Part shown: positions 54,133-63,697 of the stretch, piece by piece
Layout of the letters: every line of letters starts with the position of its first letter
How positions within the stretch are numbered: the stretch's first letter is position 1
Assembly: GCF_007990715.1 (NCBI RefSeq)
Contig: NZ_BJWY01000013.1
Span: 1 to 64,000, forward strand
DNA: 64,000 bases
Direction of reading: 5' to 3'
Source: Nocardia seriolae NBRC 15557
GTDB taxonomy: Bacteria; Actinomycetota; Actinomycetes; Mycobacteriales; Mycobacteriaceae
Position numbers and translations under genes: made by a program
The notes under the pieces: generated by a model
What the model saw: the letters and a program-made list of their open reading frames with translations, nothing else
Database searches by the model: none
Told to the model about the DNA's origin: nothing

Positions 54133-55290
54133 ATGCGACGTTCAACCGTGCCGATCATCGCGGCCTGTCTCGCCCTGACCCTGCCCGTCATCGCCGGGTG
54201 CGGTTCGGGAACCGCCGAGTCCCATTCGGCCCCGGCGGTTCCCACCGAGGTGACCGATGCGCTGGACGATCTGGTCCGCTCGGGCATGCCGGGCGCACAG
54301 GCCGTCATCAGCGGACCGGACGGCGTGCGCACGGCCACGGCCGGGTCCGGTGACCTCGCCACCGGCGCGCCCTACGCCGACGGCGCGCACTTCCGGATCG
54401 GCAGCGTCACCAAGACCTTCGTCGCCTCGGTGGTGCTGCCACTCGCCGCCGAGGGCAAGGTCGATCTCGAGGCCCCGATCGGGCGATACCTGCCGGGGGT
54501 GGTCGAGAGCGGTGGCAATGACGGCAATCGGATCACCGTGCACCAGTTGCTGCAGCACACCAGCGGGCTGGCGGACTTCGCACCGGAGGACCCCACGCAG
54601 AAGCTGCCGCAGCAACTCGATCAAACCTCTGACGGCAAGGCCTACCGCGATCTCGGACCCGCCGACCTGGTGCGCATCGCGCTGACCATGCCTCCGCAAT
54701 TCGAGCCGGGAGCGCAATTCCGTTACACCAACACCAATTACGTGCTGCTCGACCTGATGATCCAGCACCTCACCGGCGGGCCCCTCGCCACCGCGATCAG
54801 CACCCGCATCCTCGAACCCCTCGCGATGCACGACACCTACTTCCCGCGCCCCGGCGAAACCGCGCTGCGCGACCCGCATCCTGAGGGGTACAAGAAGGTC
54901 GGCGACAGGTGGGCCGATATCACCGATACCGAGACGGCGTGGGCGGGCGCGGCGGGCGCGATCGTTTCCACCGGCGCCGACCTCAACCGCTTCTTCACCG
55001 CGTTGATGACCGGAAAACTCCTTCCCGCACCGCAACTCGAACAGATGAGGCAGACGATCCCCATGTCCGACGACACCGCTATGGCCTACGGACTGGGCCT
55101 GCTGCGGCTCCGGGTGCCCTGCGGGCAGCAGGAGAAGGAGGTCTGGGGGCATGCCGGCGGCATACCCGGCTTCAGCACCCTCGCCTTCGCCACACCCACC
55201 GGAACCGGATTCGCGGTCAGCGTCAATACCGAACAGACCAACGATCACTACCCCACGGCGCTGACCGACATCATCTGCTCGGTGGCCTGA
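54133..55290 (+). CDS. Beta-lactamase-fold serine hydrolase, lipoprotein
   Basis: A 385-residue exported class C-type serine hydrolase. The signal ends in the lipobox VIAGC (Cys about 23). The active site has SVTK at 91-94 with the nucleophile serine, YTN near 198 and HAGG near 340. The family covers D-alanyl-D-alanine carboxypeptidases, esterases and beta-lactamases; the true role is unknown, though envelope location is clear. It overlaps comEC tail-to-tail by 20 bp and breaks the mycobacterial gene order here. Confidence 0.88.
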   Translation: MRRSTVPIIAACLALTLPVIAGCGSGTAESHSAPAVPTEVTDALDDLVRSGMPGAQAVISGPDGVRTATAGSGDLATGAPYADGAHFRIGSVTKTFVASVVLPLAAEGKVDLEAPIGRYLPGVVESGGNDGNRITVHQLLQHTSGLADFAPEDPTQKLPQQLDQTSDGKAYRDLGPADLVRIALTMPPQFEPGAQFRYTNTNYVLLDLMIQHLTGGPLATAISTRILEPLAMHDTYFPRPGETALRDPHPEGYKKVGDRWADITDTETAWAGAAGAIVSTGADLNRFFTALMTGKLLPAPQLEQMRQTIPMSDDTAMAYGLGLLRLRVPCGQQEKEVWGHAGGIPGFSTLAFATPTGTGFAVSVNTEQTNDHYPTALTDIICSVA

Positions 55291-56824
55291 CCCGGCGCGG
55301 ATGCAGCGCTAGCAAGACCAGGCCGCACAGGACGGCCGCCACCAGACCCGACCGCAGACCGGTGGGCAGTGAGATCGAAGCGCCCAGGGCGGCAGCGCGG
55401 TCGGAGACGGTGAGCAGCCACCACAGCGGCGGGGCGGTGCAGTGCATGACCGCGGTGGCGATCGGCGACCAGAGGCAGGCGAGCAGCGCGCCGATCGCGC
55501 CGAGGATGGTGATGGGCGCGATGACCGGCTCCACCAGCATGTTCACCGCGATGGCCACCAGGCTGAGGTGACCGGTCACGGCGATGACGAGCGGTGTGGT
55601 GACCACGAACGCCGCCGCGGCCACGGCCAGGGAATCGGCGGGGATCCGCCACCAGCCGTGTGCCCGAAGCCAATCCGACCAGCCGGGCGCGAGCACGATC
55701 AACCCGGCGGTGGCCAGCACCGACAGCGCGAAACCCGCATCCACGGCGAGACCCGGCGACCACGCCAGCAGCCCGATGACCGCCGCGCACAGCGCGGGCA
55801 GGGCCTGCTTGCGCCGTCCGGTACACAGGGCCAGCAGGGCGACGGCGCCCATGACGGCCGCGCGCAGCACGCTCGGGGACGGGCGGGCCAGGATCACGAA
55901 CATGACCAGCGCCGCACCCGCCGCGACCGCGCCGATCCTGGGATCGACGGTGAGGGCACGCATCGAAACCAGCACGGCCCCCAGCAGGATCGTCACGTTG
56001 GCGCCACTGACAGCCGTGAGGTGCGACAGATCGGTTTCGCGGAAGTTCTCTTGAACGTGCTCGGTGAGTGCGGAGGTATCGCCGATGACCAAGCCCGGCA
56101 ACAGTCCTGCGGCATCCTCGGACAGCGCCCGGTGTGCGGAGCCCGCGAACTCGCCCCGTACCCGCCCCGCCGCCCGCTGCCACCACGGCGGATCTCCCGC
56201 CGCGAGCGGGGCCGCCTCGGCCCGCAGTACCGCCACGGTCAGGTCCGACCGCCACGGACGCCCCACGCGCGCACGGAATTCCACCCGCTGCCCGGGCATC
56301 CGCCCGCGCCACCCCGCCGCCGGTGCCAGCACCGTCACGGCCCCACCGGAACGAACGACCCTGCCGCCCAACCGATATTCGACCAGCCCGGCACGCACCA
56401 TGACCTGTGGCCCGCCGAATCCCCTGCCGGACACCCGCTTCGGATCGTCGGCCAGCTCCACCACCGCCACCACCCGCTGCCCGGCCCGCACCGCCCCCAG
56501 CGGGTGCGTCTGCACCCGATGCGCGTGCCACGCGCCCGCCACCCCGAACCCGCCCCCGATCAGCAAGGCCCCCAGCACCACCCAGGCCACCCCGCTCCCC
56601 CGCCCGTCGCGCGCCCACCGAACGGCCCACGCCAGCACGCCCATCGCCGCGATCAGGCAGCCGGCCGCGACCCCGGCTCCGGCCCACCGGCCCGCGATCA
56701 GCGCCGCGACCGTTGCGCCCCAACAGCACACGGCCGCGGGTACCAGCCGCGCATCCAGCACCTCCGGCACCTCGAGCGTCTCGGGCTCCCGCGTGCCGCC
56801 GCCGTGCTCCCGTTCGATGCTCAT
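55271..56824 (-). CDS. comEC: ComEC/Rec2-type membrane protein lacking nuclease domain
   Basis: A 517-residue polytopic membrane protein. The ComEC core is clear: SAHRALSEDAAGLLPGLVIGDTSALTEHVQENFRETDLSHLTAVSGANVTILLGAV near residue 230, followed by about eight helices. Full-length ComEC continues with a metallo-beta-lactamase domain; here the protein ends after the channel, as recalled for Rv2414c. In competent bacteria ComEC moves single-stranded DNA across the membrane. Downstream of comEA in the same direction. Confidence 0.85.
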   Translation of the reverse strand: MSIEREHGGGTREPETLEVPEVLDARLVPAAVCCWGATVAALIAGRWAGAGVAAGCLIAAMGVLAWAVRWARDGRGSGVAWVVLGALLIGGGFGVAGAWHAHRVQTHPLGAVRAGQRVVAVVELADDPKRVSGRGFGGPQVMVRAGLVEYRLGGRVVRSGGAVTVLAPAAGWRGRMPGQRVEFRARVGRPWRSDLTVAVLRAEAAPLAAGDPPWWQRAAGRVRGEFAGSAHRALSEDAAGLLPGLVIGDTSALTEHVQENFRETDLSHLTAVSGANVTILLGAVLVSMRALTVDPRIGAVAAGAALVMFVILARPSPSVLRAAVMGAVALLALCTGRRKQALPALCAAVIGLLAWSPGLAVDAGFALSVLATAGLIVLAPGWSDWLRAHGWWRIPADSLAVAAAAFVVTTPLVIAVTGHLSLVAIAVNMLVEPVIAPITILGAIGALLACLWSPIATAVMHCTAPPLWWLLTVSDRAAALGASISLPTGLRSGLVAAVLCGLVLLALHPRRVRPPSR

Positions 56825-56897
56825 CGTCACCACCGCCCCGGAGCGCTGGAGCGAGGGCCCCGCTGTCCCCGTTGTGCCACGGCGCTTTTCGCGGTGG

Positions 56898-57926
56898 TCA
56901 TATCGTCACCCTTTCCCGGAGGCGGTTCAGGCGGGAGTGGCCGATGCCCTGGATTTCGGCGAGCTGGTCGATGGAGGTGAAGCGCCCGTGGCGGGTGCGC
57001 CAGGCGAGGATGGCCTTCGCGGTGACCGGGCCGACGCCGGGGAGGGTGTCCAGATCGGATTCGGTGGCGGTATTGAGGTTCACCTTGGCGGGCGGACCCG
57101 TGGTGCGGGCCGGGCCCGGGGCGGCGGGCGAATTCGATGCGGGGTGAGACGAATTCACGACGGTGGTGCCGGACTGCTGGGCCGTGGGGCGAGGGTTGGC
57201 GCGAGCGACGATTATCTGGTCGCCGTCGACGAGGGGCTGGGCGAGGTTGAGGGTGGAGATGTCGGCTTCGGGGCGAGGCGAGGCGGAACGCAGGGCATCG
57301 GCCACGCGGGCGCCGAGTGGGAAGCGGCGCAGGCCACCGTGTTCCACGAGGCCCACGACGCTCACGACGAGCTCGCCGGGGATGGCAGCGCCCTGCGGCG
57401 CGGCGGTTGCGTTGGGGGCGAGCGGGCTTCGCCCCGCGGGCACGGCGGCAGCGGGTGTGGGAGTGGCGGGCACGGGTACAGACACCGGCCCGGGCACGGG
57501 TGTGGCCGCGCCGCTGGGGACGACGGCACCCTCGACCGGAGGTGCGCCCGGCTCCGCGGGGACGGTCTCGGTCAGGGCGGCGAGCGGCGGGACGGGTTGG
57601 GAGACAGGGGTTTCCCGCAGGGAGACGTAGGCGGCGAGGAGGATGGCGAACAAGCCGAGGGCGGCTATGACGAGGACGCCGCGTGGGCCCGGGTCCCAGC
57701 CGGTACCGCGGAAACGTTCGGGAACCAGGCGTTCATGCCAGAGGGAGACGCTGCCGCAGGGCTCGGACAGCCAGGCGGGGGTTGGGGTTACTGGATGGCC
57801 TGGCTCGCCGGGAGGCCGGTTCGAGTCGGTGGGGTGGTCGAGGGACTCCTCATCCCAGCGGCCGGGGTGGGTCCCGGTCAGGCGGTGCAGCGGGGTGCGT
57901 TCGTCGAGTTGCGTCATGTCGCTCAC
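56898..57926 (-). CDS. comEA: ComEA-type DNA-binding membrane protein
   Basis: A 342-residue protein. Residues 1-82 are cytoplasmic and proline-rich, one membrane helix lies at about 83-101 (VLVIAALGLFAILLAAYV), a long Pro/Ala linker follows, then an SLBB-like domain (VVSVVGLVEHGGLRRFPLGARVADAL). The C-terminal helix-hairpin-helix pair is VNLNTATESDLDTLPGVGPVTAKAILAWR and SIDQLAEIQGIGHSRLNRLRE, which bind double-stranded DNA. It works with ComEC in DNA uptake in competent species. Position matches Rv2415c. ATG 57917 is an alternative start. Confidence 0.93.
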   Translation of the reverse strand: MSDMTQLDERTPLHRLTGTHPGRWDEESLDHPTDSNRPPGEPGHPVTPTPAWLSEPCGSVSLWHERLVPERFRGTGWDPGPRGVLVIAALGLFAILLAAYVSLRETPVSQPVPPLAALTETVPAEPGAPPVEGAVVPSGAATPVPGPVSVPVPATPTPAAAVPAGRSPLAPNATAAPQGAAIPGELVVSVVGLVEHGGLRRFPLGARVADALRSASPRPEADISTLNLAQPLVDGDQIIVARANPRPTAQQSGTTVVNSSHPASNSPAAPGPARTTGPPAKVNLNTATESDLDTLPGVGPVTAKAILAWRTRHGRFTSIDQLAEIQGIGHSRLNRLRERVTI

Positions 57927-58086
57927 GCTAGGAGCGACGAGATTCCCGCCCGGTCAGGCGACCTGGGCTTTTCCTGGACCTGTGGATAGCGGAACGGGTT
58001 GTGAACAAACTCGTTTCCGCTGGCTGTCGGCCTGGACAGGAAGGTGGGCCGCCGTTACCGAAGGCCGGGCGGCCACCGTGTCCGCG

Positions 58087-58929
58087 TCAGCCGCAGCCGC
58101 CGGGAACCACCAGTGCGCCAACGGCTCCCACGCCCAAGTGCACGCCCAGGGTGGGCCCGAACTCGCCGATGATGAGCTCGCGGATACCGGGGATGAGATC
58201 GCGCAGCTGACCGGCGAGGGTGTCGGCCGCCTCCTCTGCTCCCAGGTGCTGGACGGCCACCGCCGCCCCGTCCTCACCGGCCGCGTCCACCGCCGCCGCA
58301 ACGAGCTTGGTGAAGGCCTTGGATCGGGTGCGGGCCTTCTCACGCAGCTCCAGCCGCCCGTCCACGATCTGCAGGATCGGCTTGGTGACCAGCTCGGAGC
58401 CGAAGAACGCTGCCGCCGTGCTCAATCGGCCGCCGCGCCGCAGCTGCTCGGTGCGGTTGACCACGATGAACGCGCGACCCCGGCTGGCGGCCGCGACGGC
58501 GGAGTCGTACACGACGTCCAGCTCCGCGCCCGATCTGGCGCGCCGCGCGGCGGCCAGTACCGGCAGGCCGGTGCCCAGCCCGGCGCTGAGCGAATCCACC
58601 AGCCGGATCCGATCGGCGGCGTCCATATCGCGCACGGCCTGCCGCCCGGCCTCCCAGGTGCCCGAGAGCTGGCGCGAAATATGGACGGCGACAACGCCGT
58701 CGCCGTCACTGAGCTCGAGCGCCCGCTCGTACACCGCCCGCAGGTCGCCCGGCGACGCGGCGGAGGTGGTGACTCGCGAAGAGCCGTAGTCGATATCGCA
58801 CTCGTCGACGCCCTCCCGGATTTCCCGGTCGTCGACCAGCACGTGCAGCGGCACGGCCAGCACACCGAGATTGGTTGCCAGCTCGGCCGGCAGACTGGCC
58901 GACGAATCGGTCACCACCACCACGGTCAT
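58087..58929 (-). CDS. DegV family fatty-acid-binding protein
   Basis: A 280-residue DegV/FakB-like protein. [20 protein letters not shown] at the start, [14 protein letters not shown] near residue 50 and [17 protein letters not shown] near 83 form the fatty-acid pocket, with [19 protein letters not shown] near 168. FakB proteins present fatty acids to a kinase; no kinase gene is adjacent. Its start overlaps octT by 4 bp. Position matches Rv2417c. Confidence 0.92.
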   Translation of the reverse strand: MTVVVVTDSSASLPAELATNLGVLAVPLHVLVDDREIREGVDECDIDYGSSRVTTSAASPGDLRAVYERALELSDGDGVVAVHISRQLSGTWEAGRQAVRDMDAADRIRLVDSLSAGLGTGLPVLAAARRARSGAELDVVYDSAVAAASRGRAFIVVNRTEQLRRGGRLSTAAAFFGSELVTKPILQIVDGRLELREKARTRSKAFTKLVAAAVDAAGEDGAAVAVQHLGAEEAADTLAGQLRDLIPGIRELIIGEFGPTLGVHLGVGAVGALVVPGGCG

Positions 58930-59735
58930 GCAGTGTGAGCCTTCTCGGGCTTCGAGGTCCGGTCGGCGGTCGCCTCGGTCAGCACCTTCACCATGGCCCG
59001 CGCGACCGCGCTGTGGCCCTCCCAGCCCCAGTGGATGCCGTCGGGATTGGCGGGACCGTTGAACACGTTGTCGCGCACGGCCTCCCCGAGATCCACCAGC
59101 GGCACCGCGTGCCGGGCGGCCCAGGTGGTCACGGCCTCGACCATGGGCTTGCGTCCGGTGTGCACCTTGGCGTAGGCCTCGCACTGATGCACCGACGGCA
59201 GCACCGCCACGAACGGCAGCTCGGGCCGCAACTGCGCCAGCGAGTTCCGCGACTGCTCGAGGTAGTCCACGCTCACCGCGGGCGGCAGCGCCACCGGCCG
59301 CCCCAGCGGAGAAAGCTTGGGCTGCAGCCAGTTGTAGGCCTCGCGCACCCGGCGGCGCACGGAAGACGGTCGTACATAACGGATCAGCTCGCGCAGCGCG
59401 GTCGGCAGCGGGGAGGGCAGCGAGTCCATGCCGCCGGTCGCGAACACCACCGCGCCCGCGCGCGGCACCGCCGCCCAGATGCGCGGGTCGCCGATCAGCG
59501 CCCAGTAGGCGTCGCGGCAGGTCCAGCCGATGCGCGCCACCAGCTCGACCTCCCAGTCCAGCTCGGCGGCAACGAGATTGGGCCAGATGCCGGGGTGGTC
59601 GGCGGGCAGCCCGCCCTTGGGCCCGAAGTAGGACAGCGAGTCCGCGACCACCACGAGCACCTTGCGCTCGGCCGCCGCGGGGGCGTCCGGTACCGCATCC
59701 GATGCCGTTCGGCGGTTCGGATCCTCAGAGGACAT
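58926..59735 (-). CDS. octT: SGNH hydrolase, diglucosylglycerate octanoyltransferase
   Basis: A 269-residue SGNH-fold enzyme. The nucleophile block [10 protein letters not shown] puts the serine near residue 33; the oxyanion asparagine or glycine block is [12 protein letters not shown] and the C-terminal Asp-His pair is [13 protein letters not shown]. It matches Rv2418c, reported to octanoylate an early glucosylglycerate intermediate of methylglucose lipopolysaccharides. The neighbouring gpgP gene acts in the same pathway, which supports the call. Confidence 0.82.
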   Translation of the reverse strand: MSSEDPNRRTASDAVPDAPAAAERKVLVVVADSLSYFGPKGGLPADHPGIWPNLVAAELDWEVELVARIGWTCRDAYWALIGDPRIWAAVPRAGAVVFATGGMDSLPSPLPTALRELIRYVRPSSVRRRVREAYNWLQPKLSPLGRPVALPPAVSVDYLEQSRNSLAQLRPELPFVAVLPSVHQCEAYAKVHTGRKPMVEAVTTWAARHAVPLVDLGEAVRDNVFNGPANPDGIHWGWEGHSAVARAMVKVLTEATADRTSKPEKAHTA

Positions 59736-60375
59736 CGGGGGCTACCTTCGCGAGCGCGTTCCAAACATCGAGCCGCCAGCCGGGCTCATCGATGCTCGGA
59801 CCGTGGCTGGTCAGCTGTACCCAGCTGGTATTGGCCAGCCCGCCCAGGGCCGGCCAGTTCGTCTCGGGCAGCTCGAGCAGGGCCGCGGTCAGCGCCGCGA
59901 TCAGCCCGCCGTGCGCAACCAGCACGATGGTACGGCCGGGCCAGTCCTCGCGCGCGACGAGCAGTTCCCGCACCACCGGCAGCGCCCGCGCGCCGACCTG
60001 AAGCTTGGATTCGCCGCCGGGCGGGGTGAAGGTGGGGTCCAGCCGCCACGCCTTGCGCGCGCCCGGGTAGATCGCGTCCACCTCGCGGTGGTCCATGCCC
60101 TCCCACCGGCCGAGGTTGGTCTCCCGCAGCCGGGAATCGGTGACGACCGACATGGCCGCGCATTCGGCGACGGCGAGCGCGGTGTCGTGGGCGCGCTTGA
60201 GATCGGAGGAGACGATGGCGAGCAGGTCACTGGACGCCATGTCGGGTGCGCAGTCCTTGGCCTGACGTCTGCCGACGTCGCTGAGTTCGGTGTCGATCTG
60301 GCCCTGCATGCGGTCGCTGGCATTCCATTCGGTCTGCCCGTGCCGCAGCAGAATCAACCGGCGGACGCCGGCCAT
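59725..60375 (-). CDS. gpgP: Glucosyl-3-phosphoglycerate phosphatase
   Basis: A 216-residue histidine phosphatase. The phosphate-accepting histidine is in [12 protein letters not shown] near residue 11, with [11 protein letters not shown] near 86 and VLVAHGGLI near 157. By sequence alone it is a phosphoglycerate-mutase-type phosphatase; position as Rv2419c next to octT argues for GpgP, which dephosphorylates glucosyl-3-phosphoglycerate in methylglucose lipopolysaccharide synthesis. ATG 60375 has AGGAG 9 bp upstream; an in-frame GTG at 60384 overlaps the rsfS stop. Overlaps octT by 11 bp. Confidence 0.85.
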   Translation of the reverse strand: MAGVRRLILLRHGQTEWNASDRMQGQIDTELSDVGRRQAKDCAPDMASSDLLAIVSSDLKRAHDTALAVAECAAMSVVTDSRLRETNLGRWEGMDHREVDAIYPGARKAWRLDPTFTPPGGESKLQVGARALPVVRELLVAREDWPGRTIVLVAHGGLIAALTAALLELPETNWPALGGLANTSWVQLTSHGPSIDEPGWRLDVWNALAKVAPDVL

Positions 60376-60380
60376 CTTGC

Positions 60381-60797
60381 TCACTCCTGGTCCCCGCCCT
60401 GATCCGCGCCGTCGGCTGCCGTTTTGGCCCGCGGGTCGCCGAGTCCGTCGATCGGCACCTGCGGGCAGTCCTTCCAGAGCCGCTCCAGGCCGTAGAAGTC
60501 GCGCTCGTCCTCGTGCTGGACGTGCACCACGATCTCGACGTAGTCGAGCAGCGCCCAACGGCCCTCGCGGGTGCCCTCGCGGCGGACCGGCTTGTGCCCG
60601 GCCTCGCGCAGCTTGTCCTCGATATTGTCGACGATCGCGTTGACCTGGCGCTCGTTGGGCGCGGACGCGATGACGAAGCAGTCGGTGATGACCAGCTGCT
60701 CGGAGACATCCAGCACGACCACGTCGGCGGCCAGCTTCTCGTCGGCGGCCAGCGCGGCCACCGTCGCCATCTTGACCGCTTCTGCCGATGCTGTCAC
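60381..60797 (-). CDS. rsfS: Ribosome silencing factor
   Basis: A 138-residue RsfS (Iojap family), which binds uL14 and keeps the ribosomal subunits apart in starvation. Typical parts are DVVVLDVSEQLVITDCFVIASAPNERQVNAIVDNIE near residue 25 and REGTREGRWALLDYVEIVVHVQHEDERDFYGLERLW near 75. GTG 60797 is the chosen start. It lies between nadD and gpgP, as Rv2420c does. Confidence 0.95.
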   Translation of the reverse strand: MTASAEAVKMATVAALAADEKLAADVVVLDVSEQLVITDCFVIASAPNERQVNAIVDNIEDKLREAGHKPVRREGTREGRWALLDYVEIVVHVQHEDERDFYGLERLWKDCPQVPIDGLGDPRAKTAADGADQGGDQE

Positions 60798-60843
60798 CCT
60801 GCTACCTCTTCCCTGCGCACTTCGAGATGCACTGTCTGTTATT

Positions 60844-61476
60844 TCAAGATTCACAGTCTTGCGGCACGTACAGGTGCCGTTTCGATATGTATTGGACGAC
60901 CCCGTCCGGGACGAGGTACCAGACCGGCCGGCCCTCCCCCGCCCGCCGCCGGCATTCGCTCGACGAGATGGCCAGGGCCGGGATCTCGATCATCGTGACC
61001 GTGCCCTCCGGGTAATCGCGGAGGTGATCGGCCAGATGGTCGATATTCAATTCGTACCCCGGACGGGTCACGCCGACGAATTTCGCCAGCTCGAACAGTT
61101 CCGACCAATCCTGCCACGTCAGGATGCTGGCCAGCGCGTCCGCTCCGGTGATGAAGTACAGATCCGCGTCGGGGTGCTGTTCGGCCAGGTCACGCAGGGT
61201 GTCGACGGTGTAGGTCTCCTTGCCGCGGTCCACGTCCACGCGGCTGACCGAGAACCGGGGGTTGGACGCGGTCGCGATGACCGTCATCAGATAGCGGTCC
61301 TCGGCCGGGCTGACCGACCGGTCTCCCTTCTGCCAGGGCTGCCCGGTCGGCACGAAGACCACTTCGTCCAGCTCGAACCGATGCGCGACCTCGCTGGCCG
61401 CGACCAGGTGCCCGTGGTGGATGGGATCGAAGGTGCCGCCCATCACGCCCAGCTTGCGGCGACCGTTCGTATGCAC
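60844..61476 (-). CDS. nadD: Nicotinate-nucleotide adenylyltransferase
   Basis: A 210-residue NadD, which makes nicotinate adenine dinucleotide for NAD synthesis; nadE in this window does the next step. The nucleotidyl-transferase motif [11 protein letters not shown] begins near residue 13, and [16 protein letters not shown] near 170 is the ISSTxIR-like ATP-binding motif. The 46-bp gap to rsfS suggests one operon nadD-rsfS-gpgP-octT-degV, as in Rv2421c-Rv2417c. Confidence 0.95.
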   Translation of the reverse strand: MHTNGRRKLGVMGGTFDPIHHGHLVAASEVAHRFELDEVVFVPTGQPWQKGDRSVSPAEDRYLMTVIATASNPRFSVSRVDVDRGKETYTVDTLRDLAEQHPDADLYFITGADALASILTWQDWSELFELAKFVGVTRPGYELNIDHLADHLRDYPEGTVTMIEIPALAISSSECRRRAGEGRPVWYLVPDGVVQYISKRHLYVPQDCES

Positions 61477-61655
61477 GAAAAGCGAGCTTACCGGGGGCTA
61501 TTGCCCGGTCCGCGCACCGGCAGGCCCAGCATGGGTCCCCGCCTTCCGATCAGGCTGACCACAACCCGCGACTTTCGGCCGGGCTCGAGTTGCCATGGGT
61601 GTGCTGCGGGTGATCCCGCAGTCCCGGAGCAGTCAATCAATCAAGGGAACTCGTC

Positions 61656-62663
61656 ATGCGACGACATTCTTATCGGTTTGCCGCGGCGCTGGCCGCGATC
61701 GGCGTGTCCGCTCTCGCCGCGCCGGGCGCGCGGGCGGAACCGGCCGCCCTCAACGGTCTGTTCGCGCTCGCGCCGGGCGTGTGCGCCAACGGGGTGGTGA
61801 GCGGAAGCTTCTTCCGCATGATCCTGCCCACCGGGGACGCGGGCGGGCCCTATCTCCAGAACAGCGATTCCCGATGCAGTGATCAGACGGTGACGCCGCT
61901 GTCGGCGGGTACCGACGGCGGGCTCGTCAGTGGCGGCTATCAGCCGCAACCCGCGGCGGCATTCGACGGGGCCGGTAATGCGCAATCGGGGCGGGTGACC
62001 ACTCCGGTGCGGTTCTACGGTGTCGATTTCGCCACCGCCACCAATCCGTCGGATCCGCAGACCGGCGTGGGAACCGGTCTGCCGCAGTTGTTCAGTGACG
62101 GCGGGCGGCTGTCGGGCGATCTGAGCAGTCTGGGCGTCACCTGGAACAACCAGGTGTTCAACCAGGGCTCGCCCAAGCCGGGTGGCGGGCTGCCGGGCAA
62201 GACCAGCCCGATCAGCGGAACCATCGACGCGGCGGGCAATTTCGTCATCGAGTGGACGAGCCAGATCGTGGGCGGGCCGTTCAACAACTTCACCGGGCTC
62301 TGGCATCTGGCCGGGCAGTATCGGGGCAGCCTGCCGCAGGCCGCACCGGCGGCGGCTCCGGTGGCTCCCGGATCGCCAGGCGCGCCACCGGCAGCCGCCG
62401 TGCCGCAGGCTCCTGTCAGCGCGCCACGGGCTCCGGCCGACGCGGCAGCGGTGCCGTCGCCGGGTACGGCTCCCGCGGCTCCGGCCGCACCGATCACCTC
62501 GCCTGCACCGCAACTCCGGGCCGATCCCGTGCTGGCCACCAAGACGGTGGAAATCCGACGCGGGCAACGCTATCCGTGGCTGGTGCCGGTGCTGCTGGTC
62601 GTCGCGGTGGCGGGCACGGCCGTATTCTTCGGCGCGGACCGATTACTCCGGATTCGGCGATGA
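61656..62663 (+). CDS. Exported protein with C-terminal membrane anchor, family unknown
   Basis: A 335-residue protein. A signal peptide ends near ARAEP (about residue 27). The domain at 30-225 begins LNGLFALAPGVCANGVVSGSFFRMILPTGD and has GPYLQNSDS and AGTDGGLVSGGY, motifs it shares with the lipoprotein at 63694. A Pro/Ala spacer (about 228-290) leads to a C-terminal helix (LVPVLLVVAVAGTAVFF) and RLLRIRR, so it should stand on the cell surface as a type I membrane protein. AAGGGA precedes the ATG. Its stop overlaps the next gene by 4 bp. Function unknown. Confidence 0.75.
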   Translation: MRRHSYRFAAALAAIGVSALAAPGARAEPAALNGLFALAPGVCANGVVSGSFFRMILPTGDAGGPYLQNSDSRCSDQTVTPLSAGTDGGLVSGGYQPQPAAAFDGAGNAQSGRVTTPVRFYGVDFATATNPSDPQTGVGTGLPQLFSDGGRLSGDLSSLGVTWNNQVFNQGSPKPGGGLPGKTSPISGTIDAAGNFVIEWTSQIVGGPFNNFTGLWHLAGQYRGSLPQAAPAAAPVAPGSPGAPPAAAVPQAPVSAPRAPADAAAVPSPGTAPAAPAAPITSPAPQLRADPVLATKTVEIRRGQRYPWLVPVLLVVAVAGTAVFFGADRLLRIRR

Positions 62664-63697
62664 CCACGGCATCGGCCTTCTCGGGGCTGCCCGCGTATTC
62701 GGAATTCGTCTCGAATATCGAGCGGGCCCCGAGCCGGGTCACGGCCCGCTGGCCGTTCGCCGTGCTGGCGGTGCTCGGCGCGCTGCTGGTGGCCGCGCCC
62801 CTGGCGACGGGCATGTTCCCGCGGGCTGTCGAGGGCGAGGCGATGATCGACGCCTTCGGGCCGTACACGACACGTGAGAGCATCGACGGCTACCGCTCGG
62901 ATCTTCAGGTCCTCGACAATGCTCGCGCGAATATCGTTGCGGTGCAGAACAGTTCGCCCCCAGCGGGCGACTATCCACGGGTGGATCGGTTCGTCCGGGA
63001 CTACCCGGGCATCCGGGCCGACATCTCGACCATGCTCGACACGATCGACACCAATCGCGGCAACTACCGAACTCTCTCCGGCACCGCGCCTTTCGGCATC
63101 CTGCCGTGGCTGCTGGCATTACCGGGAGCGGTGCTGATCGGTGCGGGCGTGTTCGGTTTCCGGGCCGCCGGGAACGGCTCGCGGGCCACGACCTGGCGCG
63201 CGGTGGCCGCACTCGCGGGCCGCACCCTGGTCGTCACCCCGTTCGCGGCAGGGCTTTTCGCTGCGGGCCCTGCGGCGCAGCCGGTCATCGACGGGTTCCG
63301 CCCGATCCTCACCACCGAACATGTGCGCCGAGTCCAGGGGTATTTCGTCACTCTGGTCGCCGCCGACGGCGAGCTGAACAGCCGCTACTCCGGTGCAGCC
63401 CGCACCGCGCAGCCGGACGCGGACCTGTCCGGCATCACCGCGCTGCAGAATCGCTGGCAGCCCATGACATCACGGTTCGCGGACCTGGTCGGCACCATGA
63501 ACGACAATGTCGCCAATTTCGACGCCGTGGTGGCATTGAACGACGTCAGCCGCCCGCTGGGTTTCACCGCATTCCGCGGATTGGCCTGGGGCTTTCTGAT
63601 TCCCGGCGTGCTCGTCACGGGCCTGGCCCTGTTCGGCGCGCGCCGATCCCGAACCGGCTCCGGCCGAAGCGATTCCACCGGAGGTGAACCGGCATGA
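62660..63697 (+). CDS. Four-helix membrane protein with internal duplication, family unknown
   Basis: A 345-residue protein with helices near residues 31-52 (FAVLAVLGALLVAAPLATGMF), 150-172, 188-206 and 310-332, making two outside domains of about 95 residues. The two halves are related: EAMIDAFGPYTTRESIDGYRSDL in the first corresponds to QPVIDGFRPILTTEHVRRVQGYF in the second. Start and stop codons overlap both neighbours by 4 bp, so three proteins are made together. I do not recognise the family. Confidence 0.75.
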   Translation: MTTASAFSGLPAYSEFVSNIERAPSRVTARWPFAVLAVLGALLVAAPLATGMFPRAVEGEAMIDAFGPYTTRESIDGYRSDLQVLDNARANIVAVQNSSPPAGDYPRVDRFVRDYPGIRADISTMLDTIDTNRGNYRTLSGTAPFGILPWLLALPGAVLIGAGVFGFRAAGNGSRATTWRAVAALAGRTLVVTPFAAGLFAAGPAAQPVIDGFRPILTTEHVRRVQGYFVTLVAADGELNSRYSGAARTAQPDADLSGITALQNRWQPMTSRFADLVGTMNDNVANFDAVVALNDVSRPLGFTAFRGLAWGFLIPGVLVTGLALFGARRSRTGSGRSDSTGGEPA

